Part shown: positions 25,201 to 36,169 of the stretch, piece after piece
How positions within the stretch are numbered: the stretch's first letter is position 1
Layout of the letters: the number at the start of each line of letters is the position of its first letter
Assembly (NCBI GenBank): GCA_024529925.1
Contig: JAFEUB010001373.1
Location: 1,232,501-1,296,500 of the forward strand
Source: Ophthalmolycus amberensis
Taxonomy: Eukaryota; Chordata; Actinopteri; Perciformes; Zoarcidae
Direction: 5' to 3'
DNA length: 64,000 nucleotides
Notes under the pieces: model-generated
What the model saw: the letters and a program-made list of their open reading frames with translations, nothing else
The model's database searches: none
What the model was told of the DNA's origin: nothing
Made by a program: the position numbers and the translations under genes

Positions 25201-25301
25201 GACCGATGTTCTCGGCAACTAATGTGAACACGTCTCGCTTTACATCGCTGTGTACATATTTCAGCTACACGAATTAGTCAGAGGAAATCCAGTCTTACCA
25301 T
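22263..25301 (-). CDS. cenpk: cenpk: centromere protein K, inner kinetochore
   Basis: A subunit of the constitutive centromere-associated network (CENP-H/I/K group), needed in the nucleus for kinetochore assembly on CENP-A chromatin. Coding exons from 5' to 3': 25301-25299 (ATG only), 25068-24967, 24849-24793, 24115-24052, 23717-23671, 23576-23494, 23362-23264, 22964-22829, 22747-22694 and 22418-22263. All phases agree, giving 266 residues (human CENP-K is about the same length). The N-terminal two-thirds is helical and coiled-coil-like, with heptad-like Leu/Glu/Lys (CEEQFAQLEK, EQKWLEEKKQ). The family signature is in the C-terminal half: KVYQERLMESLGDVLEKH, PLPQNESAAKRKKK, then NTPHDPYVTVDGTFWPPYTE and LLRYGIAVRHQENN. 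The protein ends IRLETFC. It is the only gene in the window without a frame break. Confidence 0.93.
23124..23149. repeat. (GT)n in a cenpk intron
   Basis: A run of about 26 bp of GT lies between the exons at 22829-22964 and 23264-23362. Confidence 0.9.
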
Positions 25302-25460
25302 AATTAGCGATTTTTTTCTCCACAACACGGAAACCAACAACAACAGACGCTCCTTTTTCAAAATACCGCCAACACTGATGACGTAGGGTCTGCGACAGAG
25401 CGGAGTGCTGAGGAGCGTCGAAGCTGCGCTGGACTGCGCATGTTCAGAACTGCGACCCGC
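25302..25460 (-). promoter_or_regulatory. cenpk: cenpk promoter/5'UTR region
   Basis: A GC-richer patch directly upstream of the single-codon coding exon contains a CRE-like tgacgtag at about 25379-25386 and no TATA box, as expected for a cell-cycle housekeeping gene. The transcription start is not defined from sequence. Confidence 0.35.
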
Positions 25461-25689
25461 AGATATGCAGATTAGACTATTTTTTTCCAGGGGAAACGGG
25501 TAAGTGAGTAGAAAACGGTTGCTTCTGATGATTAATCTGTGAATGCTGGGAGCATAACGCAGAAACCCCGCAGCAATTAACACAGTTCTTCAGCACTGAG
25601 GGGTTTATTGTTTTCTCTCTTCGACAGAAAAAACAAAGCCAAAGCAAAGTAATTCTAGGTGGCTTAAATAATAAAAGTTAAATAAATAT

Positions 25690-26068
25690 TCAAACCAACT
25701 GTAACCTACTTAAGTATAACCTTGACGTACTGGTGCTTGACTTGAGTATTTTCTTTTAAAGCTACTCTACTTCAACTTACATTTCAGAGGAGGATACATT
25801 GCTCTTTTTACTACACTGCCTTTACAATAATGTGACAGCTAGTTTTCATACAAAAGCGTATTCTCATTTAGTTGATGCATTAGTAATAATACTTCAACAT
25901 TGTAACACAAAGGGGCCATTTAGTATTTTACTTTATATACTTTAATTACATTCTGAAGATAATACTTCTGCAGGTTCACTTAAGAAAGGTTTAAAATGCC
26001 AGACGACTTGTACTTCTACCTCTGGCTGATTAAAATATCAAAACTCAGTCGGTCCTTTTCCACCACTG
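25690..26068 (-). repeat. teleost dispersed repeat, copy 1 (CAGTGGTGGAA family)
   Basis: The copy reads cttgacttgagtattttc, then catttcagagg, tttttactacactgcc, aaaggggccatttagtat, gataatacttctgc and ends in ccttttccaccactg. On the opposite strand this begins cagtggtgga. From memory this is an abundant non-coding teleost repeat seen as serial ACTTAAGTA-like stretches. A second copy in the other orientation is at 37190-37600. Confidence 0.65.
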
Positions 26069-26448
26069 CTAAATATTAGGTTACACAGGCTAGAATTTAA
26101 TACAACTATGCTGCTTTTTCCCCCATTTAATTACACTCAACCTGTAAAACAGTGTGTGTTCAGTACAGGGAGCTTGTCAGGGTCCGGTGAAGGTCCAGTT
26201 GGTGTCTCTATGTGTCCAAATGTGTTGGTCAGTAGCCCAGTATTGTACAGTAAGACAGAAACTGACAACAGAGCACTATTATTATCCTGAACATGGTACA
26301 TGGCTCTCGAATAAGTCTAATATGATATTAATACTGATAATAAGCCTGCATCAAGAAGCAAGTTCTTCCCCAAATCAAACTCAATTACCAAGAATGTAAC
26401 AGATTTTCAGATCAAAACAAAATTCAATTAATTTTAATTTGCTTTAAT

Positions 26449-26660
26449 GTGCAGCGTAATGTCTCAGGGAGACATCGATTCAAATTTAGAAAGTGCACAA
26501 TATAGTCGCCATTTCCTCCGGGACCGAGTTCGTGCAAGGCGTACACTATAAAACGCAGATCGGCAGAGATCTTTTCCAGACGTGGTTTGTGTGCGAGTAA
26601 TTGCAGAATTGCGGCAGTGTATGGTTGATTGCGTGCAGCGTAATGTCTCAGGGAGACATC
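26449..26660. repeat. 28-bp direct repeats with a perfect hairpin, 184 bp apart
   Basis: The sequence gtgcagcgtaatg followed by tctcagggagacatc occurs identically at 26449-26476 and 26633-26660. Within each copy atgtctc-agg-gagacat is a perfect 7-bp stem with a 3-base loop. The 156 bases between them are less AT-rich than the surroundings and contain tataaaacgc. The unit could be a small unclassified mobile element or a partial tandem duplication; it has no coding frame. Confidence 0.8.
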
Positions 26661-26689
26661 AATTATTGTTTCAATGTATGTTTTAAATC

Positions 26690-26816
26690 TCCTTTACTTT
26701 TGCCTTTATGCTTTTAATGGTTTCATGTGAAGCACTTTGAATTACCTTGTTGTTGAAATGTGCTATACAAATAAACTTGCCTTGCCTTGCCTTGCCTTGC
26801 TTTGCCTTGCTTTGGG
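26690..26816 (+). mobile_element. CR1/L2-type LINE or SINE 3' tail
   Basis: The stretch gtgaagcactttgaattacc, then gttgaaatgtgctatacaaa and taaacttgccttgccttg is the well-known 3' end shared by L2-clade LINEs and the SINEs that use them. It ends in a (CCTTG)n-like tail. The element is truncated at its 5' end. Confidence 0.75.
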
Positions 26817-27110
26817 AAACACAGACTTTACCATTTAGATTGATTTAGATGCCTTCTTATCTCCATCATTACCATTCAATTGCAAAATATCTCATCTTAT
26901 CACATTGCAGTGATTTGTTTTTCTTTCATTCTAATGTGTTAACCACGTATACATTACATTTCCTCTAATTATTAAATCTTGCACAATCTATAACCTATTT
27001 ATAATAGGTTTAACTTTTATTTTTAGAGAGAGAGAGAGAGAGAGGAAAATCAGTATTACCTTGCAGTATTTATTTTTCTGTAAATACACATTTTATTTAG
27101 ATATACTTTT

Positions 27111-27112
<2 letters not shown>

Positions 27113-27171
<59 letters not shown>
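27113..27171. repeat. long (CA)n microsatellite
   Basis: About 58 bp of uninterrupted CA, preceded by a (GA)n of about 20 bp at 27024-27044. Confidence 0.95.
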
Positions 27172-28108
27172 ATGGCTGGTTAACTGCTCAGTGGACACTG
27201 TCCTGTGAACACCAGCAGGTGTCTCTGCTTTTCTGTCTCCTCGGTGGCCGTTTGATTCTTGTCATCATTGTCTTTTCCACTTATACCCGTTTGTTTTTGT
27301 CTATATTGTTCAGAGTTGTATGTCACAGTCTGACAATGAACTTCTTTTCATAACCAGCATGCTGCGGTTTGACACATACTTTAAATGGTGAATCCAGATC
27401 TGACTACCATCATAGACACCACTGATTCGTTTGACTTTATCTGTTTATTTTGGTGTTTTTGCTCAAATAAGAAATTAAAATCGTCATCGCTTATATCTTG
27501 TAACTTTTCCACCTGAGCTCATATTTATAACATTCTTTGCCGTCTTCATTTCTTTTCTACGATCTACACCCATATTTATCGATAGTATTTTCTATTAACT
27601 TATATTCATGTGCTGCTAATGATGTTTTTTGTTTATGCAACTTCTCTTTCATTTCTTGATTTGCATCATTGCTAAAAAATATGAAGCTCTTAATATTGAT
27701 GCAGTTTTGACCATATTCTTGCAAAGGACGATGTGTTTATCATCAACCAGCAATGCAAAAGAGACACAATGGTCTTCGTTCATAACTGCAGTTTACTGTA
27801 AACTCTTCTTCCTGACTCACAGTGTCTGTTTTAACATGTATACATCCATTCTTTTTTTATCATTCCATATATCATCCCTCAAACTACATGACTGTGAGGC
27901 AGATACACTTCCAAATCAAGGTGGCAGTGTGTGAAATGCTTTCTTTATTTCATTTTATCTTTCTTTTTACATAAAAATGTTCTAAATACATCAGCCAATC
28001 GGCATCTCTCTCTCTGGCCTCTTTCTTTATAAGACAAACAAGCATAAAGGTTTGTTGTGGTTGTAATGATCTATCAGAGCATTTGTTGCAGCATGAACAG
28101 GACATGCA

Positions 28109-28139
28109 GCTGCAGCAGCAGCAGCAGCAGCAGCAGCAG
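28109..28139. repeat. (GCA)n trinucleotide repeat
   Basis: About ten GCA/CAG triplets. The minus-strand frame over it encodes poly-Cys with no domain around it, so it is not taken as coding. Confidence 0.9.
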
Positions 28140-28689
28140 TACAGTATATATTTACTGATTTCTCTGGTATATGTTTTCAAGCTACATCCCCAAAGATCAC
28201 ATAGCCTGGATTATTTGAATGATCAACTAGAATTTGATTAATATGCAAATTTCCAAACAAACTGTTCCATTTGAGCCTTCAGCATAGCCTAATTAATCAA
28301 CAGTTAAAGGAAATTAATACATACATCAATTCTGTCAGGAACATGCTTAGTTCAATCGCCCGTAAAATTGAAGTTTGAAGTATTAACTGGCTCCACAGGA
28401 AGGCTATGATTACAACTCTACAATTCAGGCAATCCAGCCAAATATAAAGTCATTTACAGATCTTCTGTTTAATACTTATTTAATAATAATAACAACCATA
28501 ATAATAACCAAAATCATAATAATACTTGGTTATGGATTGTTTGTAATCCTTTTCTGCTATTTTTGAGAAGACAAAGTAATTAATGCATTTAAAAGCTCGT
28601 CTTTAATGCTGTCACTCGACCAGTGTCTCAAATATTAATTCACACTTTGCACCTGAGACTCTTTTCCACAAGGTGCAAATAATAATAAA

Positions 28690-28732
28690 GTAGAGAGCGA
28701 GAGAGAGGGAGAGAGAGAGAGAGAGAGAGAGG
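28690..28732. repeat. (GA)n microsatellite
   Basis: A purine-only run of about 40 bp, slightly interrupted, with further GA-rich DNA to about 28775. Confidence 0.9.
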
Positions 28733-29040
28733 TTGTGTTAAAAAATGGGAGGGGAAGAGATGAAAAGAGAGAGGGCTGTTCTATTGTTTCAGTAGGGACT
28801 CATGCATCAAACTTCAATTTTCCGGACGATTGAAGTAGTGATTTTTTCCATCTTGAAGTGAAATACTGAAATACACTTAAGACCTCCAGATTAATTACCA
28901 CGAAGTGGTCCCACAGACTGTAGTATTACTTATCGCAGGGCCTCCTGACAAGCCCTCATAAAATAAGCAAGTGAAATCCATAAACTTAGCTTGCCTTAAC
29001 ACTCTCTCCCTTCATAAATATGCTTGATTCAGAATAGGCT

Positions 29041-29072
<32 letters not shown>
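29041..29072. repeat. (CA)n microsatellite
   Basis: About 32 bp of uninterrupted CA. Confidence 0.9.
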
Positions 29073-29075
<3 letters not shown>

Positions 29076-29241
29076 ATACAACCACACACAGTGTTGTAAT
29101 ATACGCCTCAAAACAAAGGATTGGTTTTTAGAAATAAGTTTTAAATTGACATGTTCATATTTGCAAGTCAATTTACAAAATAATCTAATTTAATTATTTT
29201 CTTTCCTTTGATGAACTAAACATGAATAAATATAAATCAAA

Positions 29242-29613
29242 GGCAACACTTTGCCCCTTATTTAGCATTAATAAGCATAAACTTAATCTGGTAACTGGGT
29301 TGTAACACACTATAATGCAGTTGTATGCAGATATCTAAGATGTTTATTGATGGGCAATATTTGTTAACAACTCTAACTTCTCTTTTGAAAACAGATTTTA
29401 CATTATTACAACTATGTTTTACTATATTGTCAATATTTATCTGTTTATACACCATCCTTCATTATTGGAGTCCACATGGAGGTTTAGTTGTTGACAAATA
29501 CATTAATAAACGCTTATATCTGCTTGCAATTACATTATTATGTGTTGTAAACAATTTAAAAAATACTACTTATTAAAAATGCTCAATAGGGGGATTAAAG
29601 TAAAGTGTTACTG
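29242..29613. mobile_element. MITE-like element with inverted ends
   Basis: The left end reads ggcaacactttgcccc. The right end reads ggggattaaagtaaagtg then ttactg, whose reverse complement begins cagtaacactttactttaa. The ends are imperfect inverted repeats around an AT-rich core of about 370 bp with aataagcataaac and attaataaacgctta motifs in opposite orientations. GTAACACTTTA-ended non-autonomous elements are common in fish. No transposase is present. Confidence 0.6.
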
Positions 29614-30179
29614 AATTATACATTTTCATCGGACTAATTTGCCTACAGAGAATTGACAATAGCTTCAGCCCATAGTGAGCAAGTCTATACATTTATTCAG
29701 GTTGTCCTGAAATAAAAGTTAAAAAAATAAAATAAAGAAAAAGGCAACACTATAAAACAAGTCACAAGAAGACAGCCCTACTTATCATTTCTGTGAACAA
29801 AGTGAGTTAAACGGGAGGTAGCCCTTTGAGTTCCTCTTTGGCCAGTCTCTCTTTCTCACATCATGTTTTCAGCTTCATTAAACTCCTTAAAGACAAAAGA
29901 AATAAAGAAGCAGAAGGAAAAAAAAGAGATGAGAAGAAAACAAACAAAGGACTGCCTAACCAGACTTTGGCATAAATGTCACAGTCTAAACTCTTTATGG
30001 CTCCCTACTTAACATTAAAAACACTTCCAACAAAATCCATTTCTTGTTTAGAAAACGTTCTTGGACAGAAGTCAAACATATTATTCCAGAGCTAAAAAGC
30101 GGAGAAAGACAAGCGGCTCACAAAAAGGGGCAGTTTCATTGTAATTCATTGACTTGTTCAAAACGCCAGGCAAAGAAAA

Positions 30180-30660
30180 GGGCTAGACATTAATAGCTGC
30201 AGATGCCCTCATGAAGGGGGACTCTATGTAGGCATTATGGCCTTTGTTCGCACCCAGTTAAACTGTTTAAAAGGAGGGTTAACTCAATCCATCAAATTGT
30301 CTGAAATTGTGAGGAAATTTCCAAAACCATATGGCCTCCAAACGTTTGCGTCCTTTTTGTGCGGTGGGACACACTTGTCTCAGTATTGCTGCCTGCGGGG
30401 GACCGGCCCTGCTCCTTTGTGGCTCGTCCCATCAGGGAACGCTGCTCATTTGTCCCCACTTTTCATGCTTTACGCTCAAAATTACGGCCCAGTCCCGCAG
30501 AACAAAAAAGGTCTATAAAAGCCTGGAGAAACTGGCCCAAAACGTTGTGTTTTTGTGGCATCCTCGTCTTTTTTTCCCCCGGCACCAGATTTGTGTTTCT
30601 CACATAAATTTTTGCAACGAATGGGGAAACACGTCTAAGGGTCAAGAAGCCATGATACGC
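30180..30660. promoter_or_regulatory. candidate conserved element downstream of lbx1
   Basis: A repeat-free block about 1.2 kb beyond the lbx1 stop contains gctagacattaatagctgca, ccatatggcc (CArG-like), tttgtgcggtgg and tctataaaagcc. Three overlapping short frames cross it, as expected of unique, stop-poor sequence, but none matches a protein family. It is proposed only as a candidate enhancer or long 3'UTR segment; conservation was not tested. Confidence 0.3.
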
Positions 30661-30944
30661 ATTTAGGATGTGAAAGGAGATGTGAGATTCCAGGCCACAA
30701 AATGTTTAGAGCATCCAAGTAGAAAAGAACACAAAGGGACAAAATAGTTCAGTATAACAACTCTAAATAGGCCGCTTTGATGGGCTTACACGCCCAGATT
30801 TGGCAGCGAGGGCGTGTTTCTTAAATGTCTTTTTTTTGTCCTCGCCATAGAAAAATAAAATCCAGGCTATTATATCCATAATAAAAAAAAAAGTAATTAT
30901 TAATTCAAGAATTACAACATAAAATATATATTCAGAAAAGCCAT

Positions 30945-30950
30945 TTTATT
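30945..30950 (-). terminator. lbx1: candidate lbx1 poly(A) signal
   Basis: The minus strand reads AATAAA about 930 bases after the lbx1 stop. The interval between is AT-rich and free of recognisable exons, compatible with a 3'UTR. Confidence 0.35.
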
Positions 30951-31505
30951 CCCATAGTATAGCCTATATACATTACAGTCTGTGCATTGGTTTTTCAAAT
31001 AATGTCCTGATTTTAGAAAGGCACTTACAGGTGTACAAAACATAACAAATTTATAACTGTAAATCTATTGTATACAAACAATAAATCTAAAAAGTAGCCT
31101 ATAGCTTGTCAAAATCACCGCAATATTATTTTTTGTTTCTCGCCGTGGCGTGAGCATTCCCATAACACGTATAACTGTGAATGTCCAAGTTTGCCTTTCC
31201 GATTATCATCATTATCATCATGCACTGCAGCATCGGGACCCCAAATAAGAAGTGAAGTCAACGGGTCCAGTGAGATGACGAGGAGCAGGAGGAGAAGAAG
31301 AGCCGGCAGTGAAAAGGTGACTCAATTGCGATGTGGCTCACAGAAAACACAAAAACAATTAAATAAAAAATAAAAAAATAAAGTAAAATTAAATAGATAA
31401 TGACCACAAATCAAATCATGCATTTACATGCAAAGAATATGACAAACTAGAGCACTTCCATTGTGGTGTGTGAGGGTATAGGCCTTATAGCAAAAGCGAT
31501 AGAAC

Positions 31506-31507
<2 letters not shown>

Positions 31508-31540
<33 letters not shown>

Positions 31541-31582
31541 GGGGCGTGTGTGCGTGCAAGTGTATGTGCGTGTGTGTGTGTG
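31508..31582. repeat. (GT)n cluster in the probable lbx1 3'UTR
   Basis: Two GT runs (31508-31538 and 31567-31582) are separated by GT-rich sequence (acgggggcgtgtgtgcgtgc). Confidence 0.85.
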
Positions 31583-31878
31583 TTGGCCTATAGTGTAAAA
31601 AAATAATAAGTTACTCATGTCATTATATACCATATTGCTTTGATTGCAAGAAGTAACAGTTTTCTAATGAATACATTGTAAAATACCACTGCATATTTCT
31701 TGTTCTGGGTTCATGCTTCACTATGAATAGGTCTATCTGTGTCGATATAAAAGTCATTACATTTTGGTACATGTTCTGAGATATGGTATACAATATAAGC
31801 AGTAAGTTACAAGTCCTCGGTAGGATTTTTTCGATCGTCTTTTTGTGTTTCTCGACCTTCGAGCCCCACGCTGCGCCA

Positions 31879-33212
31879 TCAGTCATCCACATCAATCTCC
31901 ACGTCCTCGTCCTCTGAGCACTCTTTACTAGTTGTGTGGTCTGAGAATGGGGACGGCGGCGAGTTCCGCAGTTTCTGAACGAGCTCGCGCTGCTGCTTGC
32001 CGCCCCGCGCGGGGGAATTAGCTCGCGGGTGGCCCAGCGTACCGTTGGCGCATTTCTCCTAGGTCTGCCAGCTTGGCGAGCTTCTCCAAGGGGACCTGGC
32101 CGACGGCCTTGGCCGACTCCACGTCGGCCTTCATCTCCTCCAGGTCCCGTTTTAGCTTGGCCCTCCGGTTCTGAAACCACGTGATGACCTGCGCGTTCGT
32201 CAGGCCCAGCTGCTGCGCGATCTGGTCCCGGTCGGCCGGCGACAGGTACTTCTGGTACAGGAAGCGCTTCTCTAGCTCGTAGATTTGGTGATTGGTGAAC
32301 GCCGTCCGAGACTTCCGACGCTTCTTCGGAGTGCTTCTCTGACCGAACAGAGTCATGCCGTCCCGGCCTGTGAGGGAGAGACAGAGGCCGAGTGAAAATC
32401 ATTGAATCCTTCAGGTGCAGGGCTTCCTCTGCACCGCTGCAGTGTGCGCGTAAAAGTGACCTTAACGCAAAAATAGCAATGAATGTTATCTTATATATGA
32501 AACAGCAAAGCCTTTAGCGCTTGTGGGAACGGGTTATTGCAAGAATATTACACAGACACCACTGGGACATGTTTAGCACCAGACACACGAGACCCTTATT
32601 ATTAAAGAAAAGCGGTGGCGATTTATATCGTCCAGCCATGCCCATAAAATGAACACGCCTTTGTTCGATCAGACATTTTATAGGAAAAATATGCATTGGT
32701 GAAAATATTTGCTCTGGCTATTAAACAAGCACATTTAACGAATGAATTGCACGACAGGGTTCGAAATACAAGGTGTTACCAAATGGTTATTTTGTCTCGT
32801 GCAGGCCATTGAAGAATGAAAAAAACAGAGAAACGCCCACAATTAAAACGGTGAATTTGAACTGTGTTTTTTTGGATGGAGATTTACCTTCCGCAGCCTG
32901 TAAAACGCTAACTTCCAGCCCCTTGAAGGTCTTGCTGGCCAGCTCCTCTAACGCGCAGAGCGGGGAGGTTTGGTTGAGGAGAGCCCGGCTGGACAGGGGG
33001 ATGCTGGACGGACGGTGCTTCTCCGAGGACGAAATTAGATGAGCTGTTCCGCAAATTGTATAACTTCGTTTCACAGACGGTTTGTTCAGGATATCCTCGA
33101 TGCTGAAGGGGGTCAGCGGCTTGTTGGAGTTGGCAGGAGGCGGCAAGTGGTCCAGCGGACTTCGCCTCCTGTTCTCCACTGCATCACATTTGGCCACTTC
33201 TTTGGATGTCAT
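31879..33212 (-). CDS. lbx1: lbx1: ladybird homeobox transcription factor, frameshift in exon 2
   Basis: A nuclear homeodomain factor known in vertebrates to specify migrating limb/fin muscle precursors and dorsal spinal interneurons. Exon 1 is 33212-32888 and exon 2 is 32367-31879. The N-terminal part has SPLDHLPPPANSNKPL and the EH1-like repressor motif FSIEDIL (residues 36-42), then SPLCALEELASKTFKGLEVS. The homeodomain is at residues 125-184 (RRKSRTAFTNHQ ... ITWFQNRRAKLKR), identical in these motifs to LBX1-type proteins; LBX2 of mammals differs here. The acidic C-terminus ECSEDEDVEIDVDD ends the gene. The product is 270 residues if one extra base at about 32056-32063 is ignored. As written, residue 211 (LADL) is followed by GEMRQRYAGPPAS and a stop. 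Two ATGs abut (33215 and 33212); the second is chosen because it has A at -3 and gives the family start MTSKE. Whether this is the lbx1a or lbx1b duplicate cannot be decided here. Confidence 0.95.
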
Positions 33213-33215
33213 CAT

Positions 33216-33700
33216 TGGTTGTGCGCAGAGTTTGTAAAGGACTTCGTTGAAATATTTGTCGGTTAAAAACGAACGATGGTATTGAGGAAAAAAGTCACAT
33301 AACAGTTTGGGAGGTAAAAAAACCCCAAATCACTGAGGAGAGAATGAAGAAAAGAAAATCTTATTCCAAAACGGGATGTCTTTAGAGTGTCGATCCTCGG
33401 GAGCAGCAAGTCCGCAGGAGTGAGATGCCTCCCTGAAAATGGCGAGGTCCAAAGAGTTGACGATTACTAACAAGTTATCATTGATTGGTAGGTAATCAAT
33501 TATCTCCAGTGGCACTTTCGCCCTCTTCCCTTTCACTCTTTGACTATGTTGCAGTCCAGTGCGGGGCTTTTTGCGACTGGGGGTGTCCCATTAATTAGGA
33601 CGCATGGCTGGAAGGAGGAGGAGCCCGGCGGAATTATTATAATGCTTTGTGCTCTTATCATCTTTGGTCTAATTTAGTCGTGTGGCGAGATACCAGAATA
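33216..33700 (-). promoter_or_regulatory. lbx1: lbx1 5'UTR and proximal promoter
   Basis: Upstream of the start the minus strand has a TATAAT-like motif at 33636-33641 inside gcattataataattccg, about 425 bases before the ATG, next to a GC-richer patch. A taattagg motif lies at 33593-33600. These are compatible with a core promoter near 33600, but the transcription start is not fixed by the sequence. Confidence 0.35.
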
Positions 33701-34396
33701 GGTGTATGGGGTAAATGAGAGGAAGCAGAGGGAGAGGGAGAGCGAGAAAGATAGGGGGAGAGATGACAATCTGCAGCGTTTTGAAACGATTTTATGCGTA
33801 AAACTTTGTTTTTAGTTCAGCAGGAGTTTCTAGGCTTTTATTTCGTATCGTCCTGATGCTACAAGTCGACTCCGGCGTTATCTTAGCTGTCGCAGATAGT
33901 CAGAAGGATTTTTTTCCTCGACCCAAAGCGTGGATGATCCTTTGTTTTGTAAAGGTAATGTAGAGCTGGGCCATATATCAGCTCTGATGATACCTCCTCT
34001 GGGGCAGGAGAGAAGGAGCAGCATGCATCCCTCTCAGCAACGCCAAATCCAGGCCGTAACTCAGGCGAAAGGGCTCGTTTTATATCATCCGAGAAATATT
34101 TCATCTCCTCTCAAATTTCCCCGCGTCTTCCAGGTTTGACATGATGAGTTTATTTCGGTGCTGCTCTGAAGAATGGGCGACATACTATTTGCATAAGAAA
34201 ACAAATTTACGCAGCAGGACAAAATATATGCTTTTTTCTTTCTCCCATCAAAGCTAAAACCATTTAAATGCCGATCAGAAGAAAGAAAATTATAGTTTTT
34301 CATCTCATGACATTTCAGTTTTAATTTCAACTTTAACTGAACACAATTGCCGAAACATTTACTGCAGAAAAACAAATGAAGGCAAGTCTGTACTAA

Positions 34397-34442
34397 TTTA
34401 TTATTATTATTATTATTATTATTATCGTTATTGTTATTATTA
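34397..34442. repeat. (TTA)n microsatellite
   Basis: About nine perfect TTA/ATT triplets, then imperfect copies (cgttattgttattatt). Confidence 0.9.
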
Positions 34443-36078
34443 ATTCCACATTGTTTTCGTTTATGCTGTCATTGTAAGATATCACACTTATTTACCAGGT
34501 ACATGTCTGTTCAGGATGTCAACATTGCAATGTATGTATAGCTTCACGTAAAAATAAAATACCAACAGAGTGATCGTGATGATACCGGATGAATGCATGG
34601 TCGCATTTTAATATTTATTAGGTTATTTATATGTTTATATTATGTATTATTTTATGAAAACATTATGGCTATATTGAATCAGACAAGTCTTGTTCAATGG
34701 TGTCACTTAGCTTGCTACATGTAGCCGGGACATTATACACACAGTTTCGTTTCTTAGACGTTTTATTTTGCTCTGCCATAAACTTTCCCCCCATATATCA
34801 CATTTCTGTTTAAACAGCAGACATTATTTTGACCAAATTTTCATTTTAGAAGGAGATCTTTGGCTGTCAGTTTGCAAAGGGCTTCTGAAGTTATGTGTCC
34901 AGTTGCACTTTATCAGGTTATGAAGGCAGTTTATATTTGCTGCTGGTGCGATCTGCTTTCAGAGGAAACTGTTCTTCTAAATGTTGTTTTGAAATACAAT
35001 CAGCTTTTGAACACGTTTCTCTAACATTTCTCAGGAGTTTCTTAAAGGTTCCCAATTATTCTCACAAAACCATTGAAAAAAAACAACAGTTTAAATAGAA
35101 AAATATAACAAAAATAAAAAAACATATAGCTGTCCAATTTATTAAGGACCCAGATTAAAACTTGGATCTGTTTGAATTCGAGTTTAATTAATGCATAAAG
35201 TAGCAGTTAATAGGGCAAAAAAAACCTCTATTGTAGCGGTGTGTTTAACACACACATACGTATTACAACAACAAATGAAGGCTTATTGACATCATAATAT
35301 CATATTACACTTTGCCATTCATCTTAATCATTCAAACTATAAATGCATTGAAAGGCACACGGGTCGATCCACTGTGGGAGCATACAATGTCGAATTAAAA
35401 GACATTGTCACGTAAAATGTCTGCGTTTGCAGCCAGCAGAGCTGTTGGGTCCTGGTGCTCGGTGGCTGTTTATTAAAGACAGATATTTGTTGTGCTGGGT
35501 CATCATCTCGGTGTCTGGCTTGCCAAGGTCAACGACACGGCCTGCCTCTCAGCTCTCCTTTAGACACAGAACTTAATCTCTTAAACTACTAGACTGTGCA
35601 GGAGAGACTGACTGTCTAGAAAACGACTCTATCTCGTATTCACTCGTGTACTAACGCCTGACTGGTGTGTTGTTTCTTTGCGTTCGGAGGTGTGGTGGAC
35701 GTCTTTGATGGATGCATTTGTAATAAACCCCTCAAAAACCTCTAGTTATCATAATCCAGTAGTGTAGAATATTTTCCCAACACTCCTGTAATCTGCCACT
35801 TAAATGTATTTACAGAACACAAGCCCCCTTTTTATTCCCAAGCAGGTGTTGATTTAGGCCTTCCACACTGCGGTCTGTTAGCTTAAAGTGCCACCCTGCG
35901 ATATGTGACCGCATGCAGGAGGAGACACAGCATTCACTGCAGGCTTAGACTGCGATTAGACAGCTGCAGGGGAAACTATCCACATTGTAGCCATTTTATG
36001 AGACCCCAAAGATGGGTGTCATGTCTTCCACCTCCCAAAGGCCTGTCTGTTATCTCACATGACACCAGATATAGAAAC

Positions 36079-36083
36079 AGAGA

Positions 36084-36122
<39 letters not shown>
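36079..36122. repeat. (GA)n microsatellite
   Basis: About 44 bp of GA with one CA interruption near 36096. Confidence 0.9.
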
Positions 36123-36169
36123 GGGAAAGAGATTAGAACGTGTCTCTCAGTTTAAAACATGTACTGTAT

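Noticed and set aside
28109..28139. Poly-Cys or poly-Gln coding repeat
   Set aside because: The triplet run has no surrounding exon or domain; it is treated as a microsatellite.
31623..32402. 259-residue open frame on the minus strand over lbx1
   Set aside because: It is out of frame with the homeodomain. Its length comes from GC-rich lbx1 coding DNA read in the wrong frame.
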